This document shows, one piece after another, positions 52,934 to 61,071 of a stretch of 64,000 nucleotides of DNA (its first letter is position 1; each line of letters opens with the position of its first letter). The notes beneath the pieces are model-generated. The model worked only from the letters and a program-made list of their open reading frames with translations. It was not told the origin of the DNA and made no database searches. The stretch is taken from NCBI GenBank assembly GCA_947643595.1, contig CANRWP010000008.1, positions 1-64,000 on the forward strand, written 5' to 3'. The stretch is from an uncultured bacterium (GTDB lineage: Bacteria > Bacillota > Clostridia > Lachnospirales > Lachnospiraceae). A program made the position numbers and the translations under genes.

Positions 52934-55198
52934 TTATCGTTCCGTTCCGCCACCAATATTCCGGGCATTTTTCCTGAAACAGTAAATCAAAAATACGCCC
53001 CAGGACATCGCCGTCACTGCCTCCGCCGCCCGCCAGTACCACGGACTGACAAACGATGTATCTATCGTTCCCCGATAGCCGTCCGGGAGTTCCACGCGCA
53101 CCACATGATTTTCCCCGTCGGTAACCGCAAACCGTTCTCCCGTCGCCACGTCTTTCGCCTGATATCCTCTGTAATACAATAACGGCAACTCCACATAGGC
53201 CGCCCCGCCGCCGTCCGCACACACAAGCTCTATCTCGATCCCCGCATGGTCTTTTTGAAAACTCCGCACCTCCACTGTCTCCGGATGAATTATCCTCCCC
53301 GCCTTCAGCAGGCTTTCGTCTGTTCCAAGGGGCAGATATTCCCTGCCGGAAAGATAGGAATTTCCAAAAGCGTTCTCCTCATATATTTTATAGAAGGACG
53401 CATTCGCCAGCAATACGCTGAAAAACATTCCCGCCACAAGAAAGAGCGTGGATATCGCTATTCCCGCGTAAATCCATACATTTTTCCAGCGGCCGCCCTC
53501 CTTCTCGATCAGCAGTATATAACCTCCGACCAGCGAAAGAAAGACAGCGGCGATCACATAGATCCGTGTGGGATACTGCAGCGCCGATACGCCTTTCTCC
53601 ATAAAGCCGCCGAGCCCCTGCAGCCTGTCCCAGGGAAAATACACGGTCGTCATAAAAAGCGCCAGTGCGGAGAACACCGCCGCAAAAATCCCCAGAGACT
53701 TCATTGCCCCCTTCTCCTGCTGCCTGATCCGCCCTGTCAGGCAGAGATATCCGTAATAAAACAGTCCGATCAGCAGGCCGGCCCCTATCGTAAACGGAAT
53801 CTCGCCCTGCATACCGGCAGATACGTCTCCGTCCCCCGCCCCCGGTATCGCAAATATACCGAACAGCTGCGGCAGAAGACTGCCATACCCCTGTATCGCC
53901 CGGGTGTATACCTGTTCCCCGGTGATGATCAGTTTCTGCGTTGTCATGAAATCCAAAAACGGCACGATAAACCAGAGATTCAGCAGAACTATGCCGAGAA
54001 GCGCTTTCCCGATCTCCAGAAGCGTCTCTCTCCGAAACACTCTCCTTATAAATACGATACCTGTCAACACGCTGAACACCGCCGCCATCTCGCAGGTCAG
54101 CACGTGACTTTGAATAATGCCCGTCACGCTGATCACAAGTAAAATCCATATCTTCTTATAGTCCCTGCCTTTCCCGTCCTCCGCCAAAAGTCTCCAGACG
54201 CCCAGCGCAAACAACGGCAGAAACATCACAGCCGTATATTGTCCCAGATGATCTTTTAAATAGATCGTTGCCAGCCGGTAAATATTCAGCGTGTACAGCG
54301 CCGCAGAGAAAAGTCCCGTCAGCCGGCTTTTAAAGATTCTGCCAAAACTCTCACAGGCGATCACCACCGTCCCCACATTCACCAGAAATTTGTAGATCAA
54401 ATAAGCCGCGCCGACCGGAAATCCCATAATGCGCAGAAAAGCCGGAATATAGAGGAATGTATCACAATAGAAAACTCCCGTGGCATAGCCGTAGCCCTGC
54501 AGCCAGTTCGGATGGATCCGCACTGGAAACTGCCCCGCCAAAAGGGCGTCCTTCGTCCCTTCCAATCTTTGCAGATGACCATTCAGATCAGCCGAGGCGA
54601 TCTCATAGCCGGTAAGAAGCGGTATGGAGGATACTATCACAAGCACTGCCATGCCGAAAAAAATGCCGCGCCTCTCCAGCTCCTTCTCCGGGGGATCATT
54701 ACCAGTGTTTTTTTCCTTTCGGTAAAGTGATATATCCCAAATCACAAAACAGGTCAGAAAAATCACAAAGAACATTCTAGCGCCCGCATTTGTCTCCATA
54801 ACAGCTGCATTCCGTATGGTCACTTCACTGGACTCGTCGCAGACGATCCGGAGCCTCAGAGAATCCGTATCCTCCAGCAGCCAGAAATACATGTCCGTCT
54901 CTGTCAGACCGCTGTACAGCATACAGGCATTCGCCAGGAGCCCGTCGAAAGACAGACCGTCCGCCTCCACACTCCAGGCGTTCAGCATATCATCCTGCGT
55001 CACATAGGAAAGGCGCGCTCTATAAACCCCAGGGCTCAGCGATATATTCCCGCTGTTCCAGGCCGTACGTCCATCCTCCTGCTGCGCGCTCACAAACGCG
55101 CTGCTCTCCATATTCCATATTTTATCTTTCCCAAACAACCCGGCAATACAAAGAAGTAACACCATGAGCTGCAGAGGCAGTATCCATTTTCTTTTCAT
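52934..55198 (-). CDS. PTPS-related GT-C-like membrane protein 3
   Basis: 754 residues. Same layout as the previous gene: membrane anchor (about 8-24), outer beta-rich domain with GNISLSPGVYRARLSY, polytopic part with GYEIASADLNGHLQRLEGTK and SAALYTLNIYRLATIYLKDH, and outer C-terminal domain with a final membrane segment. In the acidic loop it has SADLNGHL where paralogue 2 has GDDVYFHL, so substrate or activity may differ. Starts 12 bp after the GT2 gene. Tandem duplication is evident. Confidence 0.72.
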   Translation of the reverse strand: MKRKWILPLQLMVLLLCIAGLFGKDKIWNMESSAFVSAQQEDGRTAWNSGNISLSPGVYRARLSYVTQDDMLNAWSVEADGLSFDGLLANACMLYSGLTETDMYFWLLEDTDSLRLRIVCDESSEVTIRNAAVMETNAGARMFFVIFLTCFVIWDISLYRKEKNTGNDPPEKELERRGIFFGMAVLVIVSSIPLLTGYEIASADLNGHLQRLEGTKDALLAGQFPVRIHPNWLQGYGYATGVFYCDTFLYIPAFLRIMGFPVGAAYLIYKFLVNVGTVVIACESFGRIFKSRLTGLFSAALYTLNIYRLATIYLKDHLGQYTAVMFLPLFALGVWRLLAEDGKGRDYKKIWILLVISVTGIIQSHVLTCEMAAVFSVLTGIVFIRRVFRRETLLEIGKALLGIVLLNLWFIVPFLDFMTTQKLIITGEQVYTRAIQGYGSLLPQLFGIFAIPGAGDGDVSAGMQGEIPFTIGAGLLIGLFYYGYLCLTGRIRQQEKGAMKSLGIFAAVFSALALFMTTVYFPWDRLQGLGGFMEKGVSALQYPTRIYVIAAVFLSLVGGYILLIEKEGGRWKNVWIYAGIAISTLFLVAGMFFSVLLANASFYKIYEENAFGNSYLSGREYLPLGTDESLLKAGRIIHPETVEVRSFQKDHAGIEIELVCADGGGAAYVELPLLYYRGYQAKDVATGERFAVTDGENHVVRVELPDGYRGTIDTSFVSPWYWRAAEAVTAMSWGVFLIYCFRKNARNIGGGTER

Positions 55199-55210
55199 CC
55201 GTTTTCCAAC

Positions 55211-56239
55211 TCACGCCCGCAGTCTTTTTTTCCAGCCTCTCACTGTATTCAACGCAATGTAATAGCAGTAAAACCCAAGATTGCTCTTCTGGTGGAGGGC
55301 TGCCAGCCTTTTCTCTTCCTCCCCGATTTCCTTCTGATAATAGGGATTATCCTGAAAATCCGGAAAATATTTTTTCATCCCATCCCGAAGTTCGGCCAAA
55401 AAGGACAGCTTTCTGTGCTTTACCCCGGACATATAGGAGAACAGCGTCGTTATATAATAGATCTCCGCAAACCGGAACTCTATCTCCGGCCGATATTCTG
55501 TCAAAAATCCCCGGCTGCTGCACTCCATCACCATCAGCTCCCCGGCCTTCATCCTGTCTCTGCATTTCTCCTCCGAAATATAGTGCACCGTGGAGACATT
55601 GTGCTGATAGTAATAATATAATGGCTCATTGATTTTTTCAAAACGCCTGCAGTACAGCATCCAGACCGTTCCGGCGCAGTTGTCCTCATAAAAAATACCC
55701 TCCGGAAAGTTCAATCTGTTCTCCCTGATCATACTGCCCCGGTATACTTTTATCACCATACTGCCCGGGCGCATCACAAGCTTTCTATGCCGATCCTCGT
55801 CGCAGATTCCCGTCTGTTCATCACTGTTGTTCTGAACGACTCTGCCGATCTCCATTGTGTGCTCAGACACCAGCGAGTAATCGCATCCGACTACATCCGC
55901 TCCCGTCTCCTCAGCTTTCCCGATCAGTTTCTCATAGAAATCCGGCGTCACCCAGTCGTCGCTGTCCAGAAATCCGATCCACTCCCCGCGGGCGATCTTC
56001 AGTCCCTCATTTTTTGCCCCGCCCTGCCTCTTATTCTCTCCATAATGGATCACCCTGAATCTTTCCGGATAATCCCTCTCATAGCGCTGCAGTATTTCCA
56101 GGGAACCGTCCGTGGAAGCGTCGTCCACAGCGATGATCTCCAATTCCCGCATTGTCTGACACAGCAGACTGTTCAGACAGTATTCCAGTTTTCCGCCCGC
56201 CTCCATATTGTAGACCGGCACGATCACGCTGCATTTCAT
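55211..56239 (-). CDS. GT2 family glycosyltransferase
   Basis: 342 residues. Classic GT2 domain at 1-220: CSVIVPVYNMEAGG, IAVDDASTDGSLEI, GGAKNEGLKIARGEW and metal motif FLDSDDWVTPDFYE, then FPEGIFYEDN. The C-terminal 100 residues are helical. No membrane helix, so a cytoplasmic transferase on a lipid-linked intermediate is likely. Lies between the ABC flippase and the PTPS-related genes. Confidence 0.9.
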   Translation of the reverse strand: MKCSVIVPVYNMEAGGKLEYCLNSLLCQTMRELEIIAVDDASTDGSLEILQRYERDYPERFRVIHYGENKRQGGAKNEGLKIARGEWIGFLDSDDWVTPDFYEKLIGKAEETGADVVGCDYSLVSEHTMEIGRVVQNNSDEQTGICDEDRHRKLVMRPGSMVIKVYRGSMIRENRLNFPEGIFYEDNCAGTVWMLYCRRFEKINEPLYYYYQHNVSTVHYISEEKCRDRMKAGELMVMECSSRGFLTEYRPEIEFRFAEIYYITTLFSYMSGVKHRKLSFLAELRDGMKKYFPDFQDNPYYQKEIGEEEKRLAALHQKSNLGFYCYYIALNTVRGWKKRLRA

Positions 56240-56273
56240 TCTCTGTACCTTCCTCTGTTATGCTCCTGCTGTT

Positions 56274-58016
56274 TTACTTTTTTTCCAGCACCGCTTTCCC
56301 ATTCTCGACCCGGTAGATCATATCGCACTTCTCGATCGTCTGCAGTCTGTGGGCTATAATGATCAATGTCTTTCTCCCGTGCAGGCTGTTGATCGAATCC
56401 ATGATCGCCGCCTCCGTGTCGTTGTCCAGAGCGGAGGTCGCCTCGTCCAGGATAAGTACCTCCGGATCATAGTAGAGCGCCCTGGCGATGCCGATACGCT
56501 GCCTCTGTCCCCCGGAAATGCGGATCCCCCTCTCTCCGATGCTCGTGTCAGCGCCCTCCGGCAGGCCTCTCACAAACTCGTCGAGCTGCGCTTCCTTCAG
56601 CACCTCCCAGAGCCTGTCCTCATCGATCTCCTCCTCCGCGATGCCGAACGCCACGTTTTTTCGGATCGTATCGTCCAACATGAAGATCATCTGCGGGATA
56701 TACCCCACGTTCTTCAGCCAGCTTCTGTAATTTTCTTTGATGCTGACACCATCCGCATAAACGCCGCCGGTCTTTATCTCCAAAAGTCCCAAAAGAATAT
56801 CCACCACCGTCGTCTTTCCCGCGCCGGAAGTACCCACGATGCCTACCGCCGCCCCCACGGGGATCTCCATATTCGCATGGTCAAAGATAAGCGGTTCCGA
56901 GTTCGGATAACGGTAAGTGATATCCCGCAGCTCAATGCTCTTTTTCACCGGCAGTTTCTCCTTCGCCACCTCCGCAAAACTCATATCCGTATTCTTTCCG
57001 GATATCTCATCCTGCAAATTGTCGCTGACCCCCATAAAAAACGGCTGGTAAAAGGCCATGGATGTCAGCTGATTGTTGATCCGGTTGGCGCAGGGCATCA
57101 TGCGCACCGCCGCCACCACGAAGGCCGAGAGCACCGCCGTCACCTCCCGGACGCTCTGTCCCTGTCCCACCAGCAGCATCATATAGCCCACCAGGGAGGC
57201 GATGCAGACCGTCTCGATCAGAAGCCTCGGGATACTGTTGTACAGTGTATATTTCTGTACGGCATTCACATAGCCCCTGCCGCACTTGATGTATTCCTCG
57301 GTAAAATACTGCTCTTTTCCGGCGATCTTCACTTCCTTGATTCCCTGCACCGTCTGGGATATCCATTTGAACAGCCCGCTGTAAAAGTCCTGATTCTCCT
57401 TGCCGGCCTTATTCATGATCGGTTTTACCACTTTCTTGATGATGAACAGCGTGGCCATCAGCGGCAGCGCGATCACCACCGTCATCTTCCAGTCCGAAAC
57501 CACCATCACTCCCAGCAGCACCGCAAAGACAATGATTTCCGAGATCAGCAGCAGCAGCGAGAGAATCAGAGCGTACATATTGTTCACGTCGGAAGTGATA
57601 TTTCTCTGAATGATCGCCGTGTCCGCATTCAAATAAAATTCGTAGCCCTTCCGCAGATAATTTTTCATCATCCTCTCGGAAGTCCGAAACTGATTCGTGT
57701 AGACAAACCGGTACATAAACTTCATCTGCCAGTAGAGATAGATGTTTTTGACGATAAATATCAAAATCAGCGCCGCCATCATAAGCAGTGCAAACTGCGT
57801 CACGCTCCGCATATGTAAGGCATTGTACACCTTTCCCACAATCTCATATTTCGTGACGGAATTTTCATCGATGACCACCCCCACCACCGGGATGACCATG
57901 GATACGCTGCACGCCTCCAGAATGGCTCCGAATATCATCATAAGGACCATGAGCAGCATGGTCCTCTTTTGTTTTTTATCCAGTAAGACGTTCAGTTTTT
58001 TTAAAATATCTCGCAT
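56274..58016 (-). CDS. ABC transporter with fused membrane and ATPase domains (PglK/MsbA-like)
   Basis: 580 residues. Six membrane segments in residues 1-320 and an ATPase at about 355-580 with GIVGTSGAGKTTVVD (Walker A), LSGG-type signature as ISGGQRQRIGIARAL and VLILDEATSALD (Walker B) and AHRL (switch His). Sequence style resembles PglK-type flippases of lipid-linked oligosaccharides. It may move the lipid-linked product of operon B outward, which would be separate from the Wzm/Wzt exporter of operon A. Confidence 0.85.
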   Translation of the reverse strand: MRDILKKLNVLLDKKQKRTMLLMVLMMIFGAILEACSVSMVIPVVGVVIDENSVTKYEIVGKVYNALHMRSVTQFALLMMAALILIFIVKNIYLYWQMKFMYRFVYTNQFRTSERMMKNYLRKGYEFYLNADTAIIQRNITSDVNNMYALILSLLLLISEIIVFAVLLGVMVVSDWKMTVVIALPLMATLFIIKKVVKPIMNKAGKENQDFYSGLFKWISQTVQGIKEVKIAGKEQYFTEEYIKCGRGYVNAVQKYTLYNSIPRLLIETVCIASLVGYMMLLVGQGQSVREVTAVLSAFVVAAVRMMPCANRINNQLTSMAFYQPFFMGVSDNLQDEISGKNTDMSFAEVAKEKLPVKKSIELRDITYRYPNSEPLIFDHANMEIPVGAAVGIVGTSGAGKTTVVDILLGLLEIKTGGVYADGVSIKENYRSWLKNVGYIPQMIFMLDDTIRKNVAFGIAEEEIDEDRLWEVLKEAQLDEFVRGLPEGADTSIGERGIRISGGQRQRIGIARALYYDPEVLILDEATSALDNDTEAAIMDSINSLHGRKTLIIIAHRLQTIEKCDMIYRVENGKAVLEKK

Positions 58017-58031
58017 AGCGGCAATAACTCC

Positions 58032-59138
58032 TCAGGCATCTTCTTTTTCCACAATCCCGATGCGCTTATTTTGATTATGAATCTCCGGATCCTCGTATCT
58101 GTCCATGAATTCATCGCCGAGACGGACAAGCTTGTCCGCAAAGCGGATCCCCTTCAGATCCGTGAATACGGTTACGACCTGCTCAAAACGCAGATCCGGG
58201 AAAAAATTCAACATTTCCATGGGGACGGTGGCGTCAAACATGGGGTAGCCCGAAAATATTTTCCGGTAGTCCAGCTCATCGCGCGGATGAGGTTTTATAA
58301 AAATCTGCCCCTGCTTCTCATATTCTTCCACGATATCCCTGAAAATCTGTTCCCGCACATCCAATGTGCAGAGGGGATCCGTCAGGATCAGTATCTTTGA
58401 GGAAGTTCCCGCACATTCCTCTATCTTTCGCCGAAGTCCGTCCATATCCCTCACAAACGCCTGCAGAATGATATCCTTGTCCTCCCTCGTCAGGGCGTCC
58501 ACCAGCTGCTGCCTCGGCAATTCTCTGTAGTAAGGGCAGGGCAGAGAGATAGCGGAAATATTGTTGACCTCCATATCCAGACAGTATTTTCCATAGCCGT
58601 TCTGCACAAAGATCAAATTGAGTCTTTTGGACAAAAAGGCCTTCAGGCCGAAATGTCCTCTGTTGTCATATCTCGCCGCATCAAAATGGACCAGGCAGTT
58701 CAGGCCGTCCTCCAGCGCATGATAATAGATCCGATTCCGATTCAGATAGTACCCTATAGGGTCCGAATCGCAGAACACATAGATCTCCCGGTATTTTCTG
58801 AAATCCACCGGGACAAAAGGCGCCTCCAGCTCCGCATAGCGCTTCGTAAAACGGATGCGCTGCCACATATTGAGCACAATATTTCCTTTATCCTGCCGAA
58901 ACGATGCAAGTTCCGGGAAATAATCCTCCCTCTTCTCGTCAAAAGAGATCACATCGGCAAACAGCCCGGTGGCTTTCACACGCTCGCCGAACTGCTCAAA
59001 ATCATTGGACATACTGCTCAGCATCAGAGACGCCTCCCCGGTATCCTCCCGGTTCTTCCCTCTCCGCAGATGCAATTCTTTCAAAAACGCCACATAGGCA
59101 TGATAATAAGTGTGGCAGACATATATTCTTTCGTTCAT
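58032..59138 (-). CDS. GT52/sialyltransferase-like glycosyltransferase
   Basis: 368 residues, no membrane segment. It starts IYVCHTYYHAYVAFLKE, has YYHALEDGLNCL (the D/E-D-G motif of bacterial sialyl- and polysialyltransferases), IFIKPHPRDELDY (the HP motif) and FEQVVTVFTDLKGIRFADK. This is the GT52-like fold that uses CMP-sugars. With pseF in the same operon, transfer of pseudaminic acid from CMP-Pse is a reasonable inference. First gene of operon B, 60 bp behind a promoter at 59200-59228. Confidence 0.65.
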   Translation of the reverse strand: MNERIYVCHTYYHAYVAFLKELHLRRGKNREDTGEASLMLSSMSNDFEQFGERVKATGLFADVISFDEKREDYFPELASFRQDKGNIVLNMWQRIRFTKRYAELEAPFVPVDFRKYREIYVFCDSDPIGYYLNRNRIYYHALEDGLNCLVHFDAARYDNRGHFGLKAFLSKRLNLIFVQNGYGKYCLDMEVNNISAISLPCPYYRELPRQQLVDALTREDKDIILQAFVRDMDGLRRKIEECAGTSSKILILTDPLCTLDVREQIFRDIVEEYEKQGQIFIKPHPRDELDYRKIFSGYPMFDATVPMEMLNFFPDLRFEQVVTVFTDLKGIRFADKLVRLGDEFMDRYEDPEIHNQNKRIGIVEKEDA

Positions 59139-59199
59139 TTCTGTTCCTTACCCGCGGTACTTCCCAAAAAAACAGGCACCGCCCAACACATACGTGGAT

Positions 59200-59228
59200 A
59201 TTTTACCATACTTTTCCTCATAACACAA
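59200..59228 (-). promoter_or_regulatory. Sigma-A promoter of operon B
   Basis: Minus strand: -35 TTGTGT (59228-59223), exactly 17 nt, -10 TAAAAT (59205-59200). Start of transcription near 59193, ribosome site AAGGAA before the ATG at 59138. All 24 genes from here to 28036 point the same way, with gaps of at most 45 bp or overlaps, so the transcript could be about 31 kb. Confidence 0.7.
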
Positions 59229-59272
59229 ACGCTTCATTAGAAAGGCGTTATCCGCCGCGCGCTTCCCTCACC

Positions 59273-60946
59273 TCAAAATCCGGCAAAATATTCATCCAGA
59301 TAGCACATCCGTCTTTCCACATAATCCTTTACCTCGGACAGATCGGAACGGTTGCCCGCCTCCGGCCACTTGTCCGTATCCCTCGCAAAGGCGCCCGTCT
59401 CCAGCAGATAGTCCATGTTATCCTGCAAAAGCGCTGTGATATGCTCCGTACTCAGAATGTCCGCCCGATAACTGTTCCACCGCTCCTTCAATACATCCGC
59501 CTCCCCGCCAGGGCTTGAGCGGAAGAGCTGTTCCTGCACCGGTTCCACATAGTTGACACTTGCGTCAGGATTGAACCCCGTATAGTTGTCCGCCTCATAG
59601 ACATAGCAGTTCCCAAACGTATAATTCAGGTCCCAGGGGATCGTTATCATGCGGTACCCCGATACATTGTCAGCCTTCTCCGCGTAGACGTATGTGTTTT
59701 TCAGATAATTGTCGAATCCCGCCACCGTCTGAATAAAAATATAGTAATCCGCCAGATTCTCCGCCCGGACCATGTCGCTGTATCCGGCAAAATCCAAATT
59801 CCAGTATTTGCAGGAAAAATATTTTATGACAGGCTCCCACAATTTTTCTATTTGGCCATTTTTCTCCGGATACCGGATGCGGACAGGATAGCACACCATA
59901 TAATTCTGGTCGATAGACGCCCGGATCTCTTCCTCCTCCGGCATATACCAGTCCAGTATCTTGTACAGCACATCCGTTCTCCCGAGCCCCAGCGTCTTCT
60001 CATCCACCGGGAGCATCATGCCGTAAATACCGATATATTCGCCGTCCAACAACACTTCACAGTACTCCATCACCGGCCCTTTTTCATTGAACTGCCGCTC
60101 TCTTTCCGCGATTTCCTTCCAGAGCTCCATGGACACTTTATCCCGAATCTTGTTGGGATCGGAATACATGGCCAGCATCTTCCACTTTGTGCTGCGCTGC
60201 ATGCCGAACAGAGACTCCGCTCTTCCCGATCCCTGCCCATCCAACAGTTTTATGGCGTAGCTTTTTTTGGAAAACAGCGCCGAATTCTGCCCCCTCTCGT
60301 GATAACAGACGTCCCGCTGCATAATCCGGTATTCTTCTTCCTCCTCTGAAAATGCGGAAATCCCCGATTGAAAGATCGTGATCTCCCCGTAATAGCGAGT
60401 CTCCGAATTGAATACATAATTATCGATATCCTCGATCGGGTACTCCCGCGGTTCCTCCCTCTCCGTATCGATCTTCACCACCGGCATTCCCGTCAATAGA
60501 ATGCCGATCTCCTGCCAGGTATCTTCCGTATACAGTACCGCCTCAAAAATATGGCCCTCGGCGACAGCCTCCGGGAGGTTCTTTGCATATTCATCCTCCA
60601 GGATCGAAAGCTCCGCTCCATACGGCCTTAAGTCTCCCCGCCATCTGTCGCAGGCCAGAGCCTGCGAAATATAAAAGATATGTCTCTCTTTCTCCAGAGG
60701 AACCTCGTACCCGTCAAAGAGCAGTCCAGCCTCTTCCTTCTCCAAAAGATTTTCCGTCTCGCGTCTTCCGGAAACCAGGTCCTCCATCTCCTCCGCGCTT
60801 ATCACATAACTCTCAAAAGAGGCATCCCCCATTTCCTTCCCAAAGGGGCGCAACATAACGCACAGCAAAAAACCAATGCTGAAAAATAACAATATACCAT
60901 ACTGGTAAAAAGACACCGGCAATCCTTTTTTATCTGAAACATTCAT
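59273..60946 (-). CDS. Membrane-anchored CotH-kinase family protein
   Basis: 557 residues from ATG at 60946 (MNVSDKKG); TTG at 60958 is an alternative. One membrane segment (about 14-32), an outer region of about 170 residues, then the CotH domain: SKKSYAIKLLDGQGSGRAES, MLAMYSDPNKIRDKVSMELW, EVLLDGEYIGIYGMMLPVDE and ITIPWDLNYTFGN with the metal-binding Asp of the DxDxxxG type. CotH proteins are atypical kinases first known from spore coats; many are extracytoplasmic. Divergent from a second CotH gene. The substrate could be a surface protein or glycan carrier. Confidence 0.85.
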   Translation of the reverse strand: MNVSDKKGLPVSFYQYGILLFFSIGFLLCVMLRPFGKEMGDASFESYVISAEEMEDLVSGRRETENLLEKEEAGLLFDGYEVPLEKERHIFYISQALACDRWRGDLRPYGAELSILEDEYAKNLPEAVAEGHIFEAVLYTEDTWQEIGILLTGMPVVKIDTEREEPREYPIEDIDNYVFNSETRYYGEITIFQSGISAFSEEEEEYRIMQRDVCYHERGQNSALFSKKSYAIKLLDGQGSGRAESLFGMQRSTKWKMLAMYSDPNKIRDKVSMELWKEIAERERQFNEKGPVMEYCEVLLDGEYIGIYGMMLPVDEKTLGLGRTDVLYKILDWYMPEEEEIRASIDQNYMVCYPVRIRYPEKNGQIEKLWEPVIKYFSCKYWNLDFAGYSDMVRAENLADYYIFIQTVAGFDNYLKNTYVYAEKADNVSGYRMITIPWDLNYTFGNCYVYEADNYTGFNPDASVNYVEPVQEQLFRSSPGGEADVLKERWNSYRADILSTEHITALLQDNMDYLLETGAFARDTDKWPEAGNRSDLSEVKDYVERRMCYLDEYFAGF

Positions 60947-60958
60947 CCGGAAACACAA

Positions 60959-61071
60959 ACCTTTCTCTATCTTTAATTCTTTGCTTTAATTCTTTCCATT
61001 TTTTCCCGCCTTCATCCCGCCTGCGGTAATTCCCTATATACTTTTTCGTTTTTTTGTATTATGATAGCACT
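60959..61071. promoter_or_regulatory. Divergent control region between the two CotH genes
   Basis: 113 bp between opposite start codons. On the plus strand TATACT (61037-61042) and TATGAT (61060-61065) could serve as -10 boxes, but neither has a good -35, and no Shine-Dalgarno precedes the ATG at 61072. If TATGAT is used, transcription would start at or next to the A of the ATG, giving a leaderless mRNA. On the minus strand GAAAGG lies before the other start. Confidence 0.35.

Noticed and set aside
56349-57818. 489-codon plus-strand open frame opposite the ABC flippase
   Set aside because: Complement of an intact ABC ATPase; very histidine-rich, no family.
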